Origin: DASXHD01 sp036488725
GTDB lineage: Bacteria > Myxococcota_A > Polyangia > Polyangiales > Polyangiaceae
Length of the DNA: 64,000 nt
Direction: 5' to 3'
Assembly: GCA_036488725.1 (NCBI GenBank)
Contig: DASXHD010000085.1
Location: forward strand, 62,001-126,000
Of the stretch, positions 43,291 through 53,762 are shown in pieces (position 1 is the stretch's first letter; every line of letters starts with the position of its first letter). A program made the translations under genes and the position numbers. The notes beneath the pieces are model-generated. The model did not search any database. It was not told where the DNA came from and saw nothing but the letters and a program-made list of their open reading frames with translations.

Positions 43291-43320
43291 CGTGGGAAGA
43301 AGTGGCATGAAGTGCCATTG
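43291..43320 (+). promoter_or_regulatory. MraZ operator boxes
   Basis: Three direct repeats with exact 10-bp period: CGTGGGAAGA, AGTGGCATGA, AGTGCCATTG. MraZ is known to bind tandem GTGGG-type repeats with 10-bp spacing upstream of its own operon; the boxes sit at the predicted transcription start, as expected for autorepression. Confidence 0.8.
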
Positions 43321-43345
43321 ACCCCGCTCGAGGTCGCACGAGTCG

Positions 43346-43792
43346 ATGTTCCGCGGTCGGTACGAGCACACCATCGACCAAAAAGGTCGGACGAGCCTGC
43401 CGGCTCGTTACCGCGAGGTGCTCGCGTCCATCGGCGAGAAGCGCGTCGTGCTCACGAGCAGCCTCGACCCGTGCCTCGTCGCGTACACGATGCCCGAGTG
43501 GCTCAGCTTCGAAGAGCGCATCGGCAAGCTCTCGCAGTTCGATCGCGCGGTGCAGAAGCTCCGGCGCATTTACGTGTCCGGCGCGATCGAGTGCGACGTC
43601 GACGATTCGGGCCGCGTGCTCGTGCCGCCGACGCTGCGTGATCACGCGCGGCTGAAAAAGGAAGTGCTCTGGGCGGGCGCGGGTCGCTACGCCGAGCTCT
43701 GGGACAAGGACACCTGGCGCGAGTCGACCGAGATCGCGTCCGACGACGAGCGCGCGCAAATGGCCGCGCGCCTCGCGGAGCTCGGGCTATGA
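43346..43792 (+). CDS. mraZ: Transcriptional regulator MraZ
   Basis: 148 residues, two AbrB-like repeats: FRGRYEHTIDQKGRTSLPARYREVL, then RRIYVSGAIECDVDDSGRVLVPPTLRDHARL, each with the DxKGR(T/V)xxP motif. Oligomeric DNA-binding protein, first gene of the dcw cluster. The stop overlaps rsmH (ATGA). Confidence 0.96.
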   Translation: MFRGRYEHTIDQKGRTSLPARYREVLASIGEKRVVLTSSLDPCLVAYTMPEWLSFEERIGKLSQFDRAVQKLRRIYVSGAIECDVDDSGRVLVPPTLRDHARLKKEVLWAGAGRYAELWDKDTWRESTEIASDDERAQMAARLAELGL

Positions 43793-44781
43793 GCTCGGCG
43801 CTCAAGTCGCAACTGCAACTATTCGAGCCGCAGCTGCCGCTGCCCGGCGTGGTCGAGTCCGTCGAGTGGACTTGGGCCGAGGAAGAGACGGAGCCGATGC
43901 GTTTCGTGCACGCGACCGTGTTGAAGGCCGAGACCGTCGCGGCGCTCGCGCCGGGCGACGGGGTTTATGTCGACGCGACGATCGGCGGCGGCGGGCATGC
44001 CGAAGCGATTCTCGAGGCGTCGAGCCAAGCGCGCGTGATCGGGCTCGATCGCGATCCGGCAGCGCTCGAGGCGGCGCGCGAGCGGCTCGCGCCGTTCGGC
44101 GATCGGGTGAAGCTCGTGCACGCGCGGTTTGGTGCGGTCGCCGAGACGCTCGCCGAGATGGGCGTCGAGCACGTCGCCGGGATTTGCGCGGACCTCGGCG
44201 TGAGCTCGCCGCAGATCGACGATCCGTCGCGCGGGATGAGCTTTCGCCACGAGGGGCCGCTCGACATGCGAATGGATCCGAGCGAGGGCGAGACGGCGCT
44301 CGAGATGATCGAGCGATTGAGCGAAGAAGATCTCGCCGACGTGATTTATCGCGCGGGCGACGAGCGGCGATCGCGGCGCATCGCGCGGAGCATCAAACGT
44401 GCGGAGCGCGATCGCGAGCTCGCGAGCACCGTGGATTTGAGGCGCGCGATCGTGCGCGCCGTGGGGCCGATGCGCGTGGGCGGGATCGATCCGGCGACGC
44501 GGACGTTTCAAGCGCTGCGCATCGTGCTGAACGACGAGCTCGGCGAGCTCGAGCGATTGCTCGCGTCGCTTCCGCAGATCGTCGCGGTGGGCGGCGTCGC
44601 GGCGATCATCAGCTTTCACTCGCTCGAGGACCGGCGCGCAAAGCACGCGTTCGCCGATCGCACGCAGTGGGAGCCGCTCACGAAGAAGCCGGTGCTCGCG
44701 ACCGACGCCGAGCGCGAATTGAATCCGCGCGCGGGGAGCGCGAAGCTCCGGGCGGCGCGTCTGCGCGAGGTGCCGAAATGA
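43789..44781 (+). CDS. rsmH: 16S rRNA m4C1402 methyltransferase
   Basis: 330 residues including a 36-residue N-terminal extension before the usual MRFVHATVLKAETV; the coupled ATG at 43789 is preferred, with Met37 as alternative. SAM site YVDATIGGGGHAEAIL, then GICADLGVSSPQIDDPSRGMSF and DMRMDPSEG, and FQALRIVLNDELGELERLL plus IISFHSLEDRRAKHAF. N4-methylates C1402 with RsmI. Overlaps ftsL by ATGA. Confidence 0.96.
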   Translation: MSSALKSQLQLFEPQLPLPGVVESVEWTWAEEETEPMRFVHATVLKAETVAALAPGDGVYVDATIGGGGHAEAILEASSQARVIGLDRDPAALEAARERLAPFGDRVKLVHARFGAVAETLAEMGVEHVAGICADLGVSSPQIDDPSRGMSFRHEGPLDMRMDPSEGETALEMIERLSEEDLADVIYRAGDERRSRRIARSIKRAERDRELASTVDLRRAIVRAVGPMRVGGIDPATRTFQALRIVLNDELGELERLLASLPQIVAVGGVAAIISFHSLEDRRAKHAFADRTQWEPLTKKPVLATDAERELNPRAGSAKLRAARLREVPK

Positions 44782-45113
44782 GCGCGACGAGCCAAAATGG
44801 CTCGAATCGTTACTTCGTCTTGAGCTGGACGCTCGCGACGGTCGCGTGCGTTTGCGCGTTCGTCGTGCACCTCGCATTACGCGGGCGGACGCTCCAGCTC
44901 GGCTACGAGCTCGGGCGCGCGCGGAGCGAGCAAGCGCACTTGCGCGAAGTGAAGCGCGTGCTCGAGGTCGAGAAGGCGAGCTACGAGACGCCCGACCGCG
45001 TCGAGATCGTCGCGCGCACCCTGCTCGGCATGGAGCCTCCGCCCGCCGAGCGCGTCATCACGTTGCCCGCCGCAGGCACACACGCCGCGCCGCTCGCGAA
45101 GAACGCGCCATGA
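44778..45113 (+). CDS. ftsL: Cell division protein FtsL-like
   Basis: 111 residues: short cytoplasmic tail, one transmembrane helix (LSWTLATVACVCAFVVHLAL), then a coiled coil (LGYELGRARSEQAHLREVKRVLEVEKASYETPDRVEIVARTLLG in segments), ending in Pro/Ala. This is the FtsL/DivIC topology; identity rests on topology plus position between rsmH and ftsI. Coupled to both neighbours. Confidence 0.85.
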   Translation: MSATSQNGSNRYFVLSWTLATVACVCAFVVHLALRGRTLQLGYELGRARSEQAHLREVKRVLEVEKASYETPDRVEIVARTLLGMEPPPAERVITLPAAGTHAAPLAKNAP

Positions 45114-47170
45114 GAAACCTCGAAGGGAAGCGCGCGCGCTGGATACGCGTTCGAATGGGCGTGCTTTGCGGGATCATGGGCCTCTCGCTCGGCGTCATCG
45201 TGTCGAGCGCATACCGCGTTCAAGTCGAGGACGGCGCGGCGTGGCGCGAGCTCGCCGAAAAGCAGCGCCAACGGCGGCTTCACGTCGAGCCGAAGCGCGG
45301 GAGCGTTTTCGATCGCAACGGGCAGCCGCTCGCGGTGAGCGTCGAGGTGCCGAGCATCGTCGCCGACGTGGCCGAGATGCTCCACGGCGTCGAGGGCGAC
45401 TCGGCGCAAAACGTCGTGCTGCGCGACGCGAGCCTCCGCGTCGGCGCCGCGCTCTCGATGGACGCGAACGAGATTTATCAAAAGCTCGCGACGCGCCGTC
45501 GATTCATCTGGCTCAAACGGCGCGCGTCGAGCGACGAGACGAACGCGATTCGCGATCTCGGCGATCCGAAGAAACAAGTGCGTCCGATCCACGGGCTCGG
45601 CATCGAGGGCGAAGGACATCGTTATTATCCGGGGCGCGAGCTGCTCGGCGCGGTGCTCGGGTTCGTCGCGCCCGATGGGCAAGGCAAAGACGGGCTCGAG
45701 CTCGCGCTCGACGAAGAGCTTCGCGGGCGCGTCGAGGAGGTTCAAGGGCTTCGCGATCGCAGCGGGCATCTTCTCTTCGAAGAAGGTCAGGTCGACGAGC
45801 AGGCGCTCGCGGGTCACGACGTGACGCTCACGATCGATTCGGCGATTCAGCACCTCGCGGAGCAAGAGCTCGACGCGGCGATGAGCACGTACGAGACCAA
45901 GGGCGGCTCGGTCATCGTGATGGATCCGTCGACCGGCGAGATCCTCGCGATCGCGTCGACGCCCGGATACAACCCGAACGACTACTCCGAGTCGGTGCCC
46001 GATGCGCGGCGCGACCGCGCGATCACCGATCGATTCGAGCCGGGCTCGGTGATGAAGATCTTCACGCTGTCGGCGGGTCTCGCTTCGGGCGTGGTCAAGC
46101 CGACCGAGACGATCAACTGCGAGCACGGGACGTATCAAGTCGGCAACGTCGTCATCCACGACACGCACGAAAACGACTGGCTCACGCCGACGCAGATCCT
46201 CGCGAAGAGCTCGAACATCGGCGCGCTGAAGGTCGGGTTGCGGCTCGGCGAGCCGGGTTTGTACGCGGCGCTTCGGCGCTTCGGGTTCGGCGAGACGACG
46301 GGGCTGCCGCTTCCGGGCGAGGCGGCCGGCGTGCTGCGGCCGCGCGGGAGGCCGTGGTTCGACGTCGAGACGGCGAACGCTTCGTTCGGTCAGGGCATCA
46401 GCGTGACGGCGGTGCAGCTCGCGACGGCGCTCTCGTCGATCGCGAACGGCGGACGCTTGCTCGAGCCGTTCCTCGTGAAGAAAGTGACGACGAGCACCGG
46501 CGACGTCGTCCGCGAAGGGACGATGCACGTGCGGCGGGAGACGGTCCCGACGTACGTGACGAAGCTGATGGCCGAGATGCTGACCGCGGTCACCGAAGAA
46601 GGCGGCACCGGCGTCGAGGCCGCGGTGCCCGGATTTCGCGTCGCGGGGAAGACTGCGACTGCGCAGAAAGTCGATCCGCAGACCGGGAAATATTCGCAGG
46701 AAAAATATACGGCGTCGTTCATCGGGTTCGTCCCGGCGGAGCGTCCGCGCATCGTCGTCGCGGTCGTGCTCGACGAGCCGATGATCGGTCACTACGGCGG
46801 CGATCTCGCGGGCCCGGTTTTTCGGCGCGTCGCCGAGGGGACGCTGCGTTATCTCGGCGTCACGCCGACCGACGGCGCGAAGAAGATCGAGGTCTCGCGC
46901 GTGGACGACCCGGCGGACAAAGTGATCGAGGCGTATCGCGCTTCGACGACGGCGACGCAGGCGCAGCCGGTCGCGCAGAACGTTCAAGACGGAATTCCGG
47001 TGCCCGACGTCGGCAGCCTCGGCGCGCGCGACGCGGTGCGCGCGATGCTCGGCGCGGGGCTCGTGCCGCAAATCGAAGGGAGCGGTCGCGCCGTGCGGCA
47101 GTCGCCGGCGGCGGGAACGATCGTGCCGAAGGGGAGCGCCGTCCGGCTTTCGTTCGAGCAGAGCTCATGA
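45110..47170 (+). CDS. ftsI: Division-specific peptidoglycan transpeptidase (PBP3), PASTA-tailed
   Basis: 686 residues. Transmembrane helix 15-40, dimerisation domain starting RRLHVEPKRGSVFDRNGQPLAVS, transpeptidase domain with SVMK (active Ser about 313) and SSN (about 367). The third motif is KTATA (Lys about 520) where KTGT is usual. A single C-terminal PASTA domain (about 630-686: IPVPDVGSLGARDAVRAMLGAG) ends the protein. It crosslinks septal peptidoglycan with FtsW. Confidence 0.95.
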   Translation: MRNLEGKRARWIRVRMGVLCGIMGLSLGVIVSSAYRVQVEDGAAWRELAEKQRQRRLHVEPKRGSVFDRNGQPLAVSVEVPSIVADVAEMLHGVEGDSAQNVVLRDASLRVGAALSMDANEIYQKLATRRRFIWLKRRASSDETNAIRDLGDPKKQVRPIHGLGIEGEGHRYYPGRELLGAVLGFVAPDGQGKDGLELALDEELRGRVEEVQGLRDRSGHLLFEEGQVDEQALAGHDVTLTIDSAIQHLAEQELDAAMSTYETKGGSVIVMDPSTGEILAIASTPGYNPNDYSESVPDARRDRAITDRFEPGSVMKIFTLSAGLASGVVKPTETINCEHGTYQVGNVVIHDTHENDWLTPTQILAKSSNIGALKVGLRLGEPGLYAALRRFGFGETTGLPLPGEAAGVLRPRGRPWFDVETANASFGQGISVTAVQLATALSSIANGGRLLEPFLVKKVTTSTGDVVREGTMHVRRETVPTYVTKLMAEMLTAVTEEGGTGVEAAVPGFRVAGKTATAQKVDPQTGKYSQEKYTASFIGFVPAERPRIVVAVVLDEPMIGHYGGDLAGPVFRRVAEGTLRYLGVTPTDGAKKIEVSRVDDPADKVIEAYRASTTATQAQPVAQNVQDGIPVPDVGSLGARDAVRAMLGAGLVPQIEGSGRAVRQSPAAGTIVPKGSAVRLSFEQSS

Positions 47171-47192
47171 GCGAAGGTCCGAGGTTTCGACG

Positions 47193-48746
<1,554 letters not shown>

Positions 48747-50180
48747 ATGTCGACGCCCATCCCGAAGAACGCGTGCGAGCTCGACGCCGCGTCGGCGGCG
48801 CGCGCGACGGGCGGAAAGATCGTGCGCGAGTCCGGGCGACGGGCGCGCGGGATCGTGTCGGACACGCGAGCGATCGCGGGCGGCGAAGCGTTCGTCGCGC
48901 TGCGCGGGGAGCGACACGACGGTCACGCGTTCCTCGGCGAAGCGGCGCGGCGCGGAGCTGCGATGTTGATCGTCGATCGAATCGACGGGGACCTGCCGCG
49001 CGAAGCGGATGTCGTGCGGGTCGACGACACGCTCGGCGCGTGGGGCGACCTCGCGCGCGCGCGCCTCGCCGCGTGGCGCGCGGAAAAGAAAGTCGTCGCG
49101 ATCACCGGGAGCGCGGGCAAGACGACGACGAAACAGCTCTGCGCGGCGCTCCTCGCGACGCGCGGAACGACGTGGGCGACGCCTGGCAACTTGAACAACC
49201 TCGTCGGCGTCCCCGCCGTCCTCTTCGCGCTGACGGCGGAGCATCGCTTCGCGGTCATCGAGTGCGGCATGAGCGTGCGTGGCGAGATCGAACGGCTCGG
49301 CGCCATCGTCGAGCCCGACGTGGCCGTCATCACCAACGTCGGCCTCGCGCACGCCGAGGGCGTCGGCGGCACGCGACAGGACGTCGCGCGCGAGAAGGGC
49401 GCGCTCTTCCGCCATGCGAAGGCCGCGTGCGTGTACGACGCCGAGGATGCGCTCTCGACCGAGCTCGCCGCGCAATCCCCACGAAAATTGGGCTTTGGTC
49501 GCGCGAAGCATGCAGATTACAAGCTTTTGGATCGGGTTTCGCGCGGGCGCGAGGGCTCGCGCGTAACGATCGAGCGGCCGTGCGCGGAGTGCGCGTCGCC
49601 GACTGCACGAGAGATCGTCGAGCTCGAGCTGCCGTTCGTCGGAGAAGCGGCGGCGATCGACTTGTGCGCGGCGCTCGCCGCCGCGGAGCTCGCTGCCGGA
49701 TCGATTTCGCAAGACGCGCTCGACGCCGCGATGCGCAGCGTACGCAACGTCGAGGGGCGCGCGGGCGTGCTCGACCTCGGCGAAGTGCTCGTCGTCGACG
49801 ACACCTACAACGCGAACCCCGCGAGCATGCGCGCAGCGCTCGCGATCCTCGCCGAACTCGCGGGCGCGCGCCGTCGCGTCGCGGTGCTCGGCGAGATGAA
49901 AGAGCTGGGACCTGCCGCGCCGGCCGAGCACGCGGCGATCGGCGACGCCCTCGCGGCCGCGGGCGTCGCGCTCGCGATCGGGTGCGGAGGTCTCGCCGAC
50001 CAAACGATGAGCCGCGCACGCGAGCTCGGCATCGAAGCGCTCGCATGCCGCGATCTCGAGGCCGCGGTCGCCGCTTCGCTCGAGCGGGTTCACGCCGGCG
50101 ACGTCGTCCTGGTCAAAGGCTCGCGCAGCGTCGGCGCCGAGCGCATCGTCGAAGCCCTCGAGAGGAGATTCAAGAAGTGA
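48747..50180 (+). CDS. murF: UDP-MurNAc-tripeptide:D-Ala-D-Ala ligase
   Basis: 477 residues, starts directly after the murE TAA. ITGSAGKTTTKQL (about 121) is the ATP loop, TPGNLNNLVGVP, ITNVGLAHAEGVGG, VVDDTYNANPASMRAAL and LGEMKELGPAA are family signatures. Adds D-Ala-D-Ala to the tripeptide. The segment for GPAAPAE (near 49907) shares a 23-base run with the SH3 gene near 12319. Overlaps mraY. Confidence 0.96.
   Translation: MSTPIPKNACELDAASAARATGGKIVRESGRRARGIVSDTRAIAGGEAFVALRGERHDGHAFLGEAARRGAAMLIVDRIDGDLPREADVVRVDDTLGAWGDLARARLAAWRAEKKVVAITGSAGKTTTKQLCAALLATRGTTWATPGNLNNLVGVPAVLFALTAEHRFAVIECGMSVRGEIERLGAIVEPDVAVITNVGLAHAEGVGGTRQDVAREKGALFRHAKAACVYDAEDALSTELAAQSPRKLGFGRAKHADYKLLDRVSRGREGSRVTIERPCAECASPTAREIVELELPFVGEAAAIDLCAALAAAELAAGSISQDALDAAMRSVRNVEGRAGVLDLGEVLVVDDTYNANPASMRAALAILAELAGARRRVAVLGEMKELGPAAPAEHAAIGDALAAAGVALAIGCGGLADQTMSRARELGIEALACRDLEAAVAASLERVHAGDVVLVKGSRSVGAERIVEALERRFKK
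49511..49521. repeat. Dispersed palindrome, copy 12
   Basis: CATGCA-GAT-TACAAG, inside murF; His-Ala-Asp-Tyr-Lys. Confidence 0.5.
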
Positions 50181-51316
50181 TCTACGAGCTCCTCTACCCG
50201 CTCCACCGCTACCCGCACCTCCGCTGGCTCAACGTTCTTCGTTACGTTCCGTTCCGCGTCATCGCCGCGACGATCACCGCGATGCTCCTCAGCTTCGTGC
50301 TCGCGCCGTGGTTCATCCGCGAGCTCCAGAAAAAACAAATCGGCCAAATCGTTCGCAGCGACGGACCGGCGACGCACTTCAAAAAGCAAGGCACGCCGAC
50401 GATGGGCGGCGCGCTGATCTTGCTCAGCGTTCTCTTGCCGACGATTTTTTGGTGCGACCCGCGGAACGTCTTCGTCTGGGCGACGACCGCAGTCACTGCG
50501 GGCTACGGCGTCATCGGCTATCTCGACGACTACATCAAAATCAAAACGAAGAAGAGCGACGGCCTCCCGGGTCGCTACAAGCTCCTCGGGCAGTTCCTCG
50601 TCGCCGGCGGCGTCCTCTTCTACGTCTTCTACAACAAGCAGATGCCCGACGATTGGCTCAAAATCCGCGGGGATTTGGGGGTTCCATTCGTTGCATTTTA
50701 CAAGCATCCGATCGTGCTGCCGCTCGCGGTGTACTTCGTGTTCGCGGTCGTCGCGGTCGTCGCGACCTCGAACGCGGTGAACCTCACCGACGGTCTCGAC
50801 GGGCTCGCGATCGGTCCGGTCATCTTCAGCGCGGGCACCTACTTGGTGTGGGCGTACTTGTGCGGCGCGACGATCGGCATCACCGCGACGCAGCGCTTCG
50901 TCATCGCGCGCTATCTCGACATTCCGTCCATCTCGAGCGTCGGCGAGCTCTCGATTTTTTGTGGCGCGATGGTCGGCGCCGGCATCGGGTTCCTTTGGTA
51001 CAACACGTACCCCGCGCAAGTGTTCATGGGCGACGTCGGCGCGCTCGCGCTGGGCGGCGGGCTCGGGATGTGCGCGGTCTTCACGAAGAACGAGCTCCTC
51101 TCGATCATCCTCGGCGGGATTTTCTTCCTCGAGATGTCGAGCGTCATCGTCCAAGTCGGAAGCTTCAAGCTCCTCGGGCGGCGCGTCTTCTTGATGGCGC
51201 CGATTCACCATCACTACGAAAAAAAAGGCTGGCCGGAGCCGAAGATCATCGTCCGATTTTGGATCGTCTCCGTTTTGTTGGCCCTCGTGTCGTTATCGAG
51301 CTTGAAGCTTAGGTAA
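50177..51316 (+). CDS. mraY: Phospho-MurNAc-pentapeptide transferase
   Basis: 379 residues, GTG overlapping the murF stop. Ten transmembrane helices. GTPTMGG, YGVIGYLDDYIKI (first Asp pair), SNAVNLTDGLDGLAIG, FMGDVGALALGG and APIHHHYEKKGWPE (His motif) are all present. Makes lipid I on undecaprenyl phosphate. Confidence 0.97.
   Translation: MIYELLYPLHRYPHLRWLNVLRYVPFRVIAATITAMLLSFVLAPWFIRELQKKQIGQIVRSDGPATHFKKQGTPTMGGALILLSVLLPTIFWCDPRNVFVWATTAVTAGYGVIGYLDDYIKIKTKKSDGLPGRYKLLGQFLVAGGVLFYVFYNKQMPDDWLKIRGDLGVPFVAFYKHPIVLPLAVYFVFAVVAVVATSNAVNLTDGLDGLAIGPVIFSAGTYLVWAYLCGATIGITATQRFVIARYLDIPSISSVGELSIFCGAMVGAGIGFLWYNTYPAQVFMGDVGALALGGGLGMCAVFTKNELLSIILGGIFFLEMSSVIVQVGSFKLLGRRVFLMAPIHHHYEKKGWPEPKIIVRFWIVSVLLALVSLSSLKLR
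50692..50702. repeat. Dispersed palindrome, copy 13
   Basis: GTTGCA-TTT-TACAAG, inside mraY; Val-Ala-Phe-Tyr-Lys. Confidence 0.6.
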
Positions 51317-51321
51317 CGGTC

Positions 51322-52551
51322 TTGAAGGGCAAACGTGTCGCCGTCGTCGGATTGGGGGCGAGCGGGCTCGCTGCGGCGAAGCTCTGTCGTTCGCGGGGGG
51401 CGACGGTCACGGGCGTCGATCAAAAGCCCGTCGCGTTCGCCGAGGGCGATTTCGTCTTGCAGAAGGACGCGCGCTTCGAGGGGTTCGATCTCGTCGTCGT
51501 GTCGCCCGGCGTGCCGACGTTTGCGGCGCTCGAAGCTGCGAAGTGCCCGATTTGGGGCGAAATCGAGCTCGCATTTCAGTGCAGAATGCATGTGTCACCG
51601 GTCGTCGCCGTCGGCGGCACCAACGGCAAGAGCACGGTGACGTCGCTCGTCGCGGCGCTCCTCGAGGCGGCCGGAAAGAAAGTCTTCGCGGGCGGAAACC
51701 TCGGCGAGCCTTGGGCGGCGCACGCCGACGAAGAGTTCGACGTGGTCGTGCTCGAGGTCTCGAGCTTTCAGATGGAGCGCGTCAGCGCATTTCGGCCGAA
51801 CGTCGCAGTCTTGCTGAACGTGACCGACGACCACCTCGATCGTTACGCGAGCTTCGACGATTACGCGCGCGCCAAGGGCAACGCGTTCGTCAACCAGACG
51901 CCGGACGATCTCGCGGTCGTTCCCGCAGGCGACGCGATTTGTCTTCGCGAGGCCAAGCGCGGGCGCGCACGCGTCGCGACGTTCGACGAATCGCTCGACT
52001 ACGAGCTCCGGCTGCGCGGCGCGCACAACCGGGCGAACGCGTCAGCGGCGCTCGCGGCGATCGAGCCGTTCGGCGTGCCGCGCGACGTGATCGCGCGCGT
52101 CCTCGCGACGTTCGAAGGCCTCCCGCATCGGATGGCGCACGTCGCCGAAATCGGCGGCGTTCATTATTACGACGACTCGAAAGGAACGAACGTCGGCGCG
52201 TCGGTGACCGCGCTGCTCGGGCTCGCCGAAGCGCGCGCGGTGCTCATCGCCGGCGGGCGCGACAAACACGGAAGCTACGCGCCGCTCGCCGACGCGATGA
52301 AAAAGAAGGGCCGCGCGGCCGTCGTCATCGGCGAGGCCGCGGCGCACATCGAGGACGCGCTCGGGCCGATCGTTCCGGTCGTGCGCGCGGCGTCGATGGA
52401 CGAAGCGGTGAAGAAGAGCGCCGAGCTCGCGAAGCCAGGCGACGCCGTCTTGCTGTCGCCGGCTTGCTCGAGCTTCGACATGTTCCGCGACTACAAGCAC
52501 CGCGGCGACGAGTTCGTTCGCGCGGTGCGCGCGCTCGGAGGCCGCTCGTGA
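51322..52551 (+). CDS. murD: UDP-MurNAc-L-Ala:D-Glu ligase
   Basis: 409 residues from a TTG start 5 bp after mraY. N-terminal GLGASGLAAAKLC binds UDP; GGTNGKSTVTSLVA (about 98) is the ATP loop; LNVTDDHLDRYAS, LPHRMAHVAEIGGVHYYDDSKGTN (two parts) and LSPACSSFDMF are family marks. Shorter than E. coli MurD by about 30 residues. Overlaps ftsW. Confidence 0.96.
   Translation: MKGKRVAVVGLGASGLAAAKLCRSRGATVTGVDQKPVAFAEGDFVLQKDARFEGFDLVVVSPGVPTFAALEAAKCPIWGEIELAFQCRMHVSPVVAVGGTNGKSTVTSLVAALLEAAGKKVFAGGNLGEPWAAHADEEFDVVVLEVSSFQMERVSAFRPNVAVLLNVTDDHLDRYASFDDYARAKGNAFVNQTPDDLAVVPAGDAICLREAKRGRARVATFDESLDYELRLRGAHNRANASAALAAIEPFGVPRDVIARVLATFEGLPHRMAHVAEIGGVHYYDDSKGTNVGASVTALLGLAEARAVLIAGGRDKHGSYAPLADAMKKKGRAAVVIGEAAAHIEDALGPIVPVVRAASMDEAVKKSAELAKPGDAVLLSPACSSFDMFRDYKHRGDEFVRAVRALGGRS
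51580..51590. repeat. Dispersed palindrome, copy 14
   Basis: AGTGCA-GAA-TGCATG, inside murD; codons cag-tgc-aga-atg-cat, the only copy in this codon phase. Confidence 0.6.
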
Positions 52552-53762
52552 TTTTTCCGCCGAACGTTCGCAAGCACATCGACTTCGCCGCGCCGCTCGA
52601 CGCCGCGCCGGACGCCGCGCGCGCAAAAGGCGCGATGGACCCCGTGCTCGCCGCGGTGGTCGTCGGGCTCATCGGGTTCGGCGTCGTCATGGTGTACAGC
52701 GCGTCGGCCGCCGCTGCGACCGTCGAGCAGCACGATCCGCAGTTCTTCTTGAAGCGCCAAGCCGCGTACGCGATCGCGTCGCTCGCGCTCCTCTTCGCTG
52801 TCGCGCGGTTCGATTATCACCGCCTCTACAAGCTCACGTATCCGGTGCTCATCGGCGTCGCCGGGCTGCTCGTCGCGTGCGTCGTCGGATTCGGTCACAC
52901 CGGCGGCGGCGCGACACGCTGGCTCTCGATCGGCCCGATCCACGTTCAGCCCGCCGAGATGGCCAAGCTCGCGATCGTGCTGTGGCTCGGCTACTCGCTC
53001 GCAAAAAAGGCCGACCGCGTGAAGAGCTTCACCGTCGGATTTTTGCCGCACCTCTTGATGGCCGGCGTCTTCATGGTGCTCTGTCTGAAGCAGCCGGACT
53101 TCGGCAGCGCGGTCGTGCTTTTGTTTTTGACGTTCACGATGCTCTTCGTCGCGGGCGCGAAGGTCGGTTACATCCTCGGCGCGTCGATCCTCGGCTCGGC
53201 GTTCGGCGCGTTCGCGATCCGCGCGAGCGCTTATCGCTACGCGCGCTACCTCGCGTGGCTCAACATGGATGAGCACCGGCAAGATCTCGCGTATCAGCCG
53301 TTCGAGTCGGTCATGTCGTTCGGATCGGGAGGACCCACGGGCGTGGGCCTCGGGCGCGGCCTCCAGACTTTGTATTTGCCCGAGGCGCACAACGACTTCG
53401 TCGCCGCGATCGTCGGCGAGGAGCTCGGGTTCATCGGCGTGCTCGCGCTCTCGGCGGCCTTTCTCTTGCTCGTCTTGCGCGGCGTGCGCGCGGCGCTTCG
53501 CGCGCCGGACGATTACGGCGCGTACCTCGCGTTCGGCATCTCGACGATGTTCGGCGTGCAAGCGCTCTTGAACCTCGCCGTCGCGCTCTCGCTCTTGCCG
53601 ACCAAAGGTCTCACGCTTCCATTCGTGAGCTTCGGCGGGTCCTCGCTTCTCGTGAACGCGGCGGCCGCCGGCCTCCTCCTCAACATCAGTCGGCAAGGCG
53701 ACCCGCGCCCCGAAGCCCGAAGCCCGGAGCCCGAAGCCATTCCCGAAGAGGCCCTCGCGTGA
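52548..53762 (+). CDS. ftsW: Septal peptidoglycan polymerase FtsW
   Basis: 404 residues, GTG overlapping murD. SEDS family with about ten helices: YSASAAAATVEQHDPQFFLKRQ, GGGATRWLSIGPIHVQPAEMAKLA, KQPDFGSAVVLLFL (catalytic Asp), YLPEAHNDFVAAIVGEELGF and LPFVSFGGSSLLVNAAAAGLLLNI. A 28-residue N-terminal tail precedes helix 1. The C-terminal tail (PEARSPEPEAIPEE) is encoded by a 7-bp tandem repeat. Works with FtsI. Confidence 0.96.
   Translation: MIFPPNVRKHIDFAAPLDAAPDAARAKGAMDPVLAAVVVGLIGFGVVMVYSASAAAATVEQHDPQFFLKRQAAYAIASLALLFAVARFDYHRLYKLTYPVLIGVAGLLVACVVGFGHTGGGATRWLSIGPIHVQPAEMAKLAIVLWLGYSLAKKADRVKSFTVGFLPHLLMAGVFMVLCLKQPDFGSAVVLLFLTFTMLFVAGAKVGYILGASILGSAFGAFAIRASAYRYARYLAWLNMDEHRQDLAYQPFESVMSFGSGGPTGVGLGRGLQTLYLPEAHNDFVAAIVGEELGFIGVLALSAAFLLLVLRGVRAALRAPDDYGAYLAFGISTMFGVQALLNLAVALSLLPTKGLTLPFVSFGGSSLLVNAAAAGLLLNISRQGDPRPEARSPEPEAIPEEALA
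53710..53737 (+). repeat. 7-bp tandem repeat x4 at ftsW 3' end
   Basis: CCGAAGC, CCGAAGC, CCGGAGC, CCGAAGC. The unit is not a multiple of three, so gain or loss would shift the ftsW tail frame just before the coupled murG start at 53759. Confidence 0.75.
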
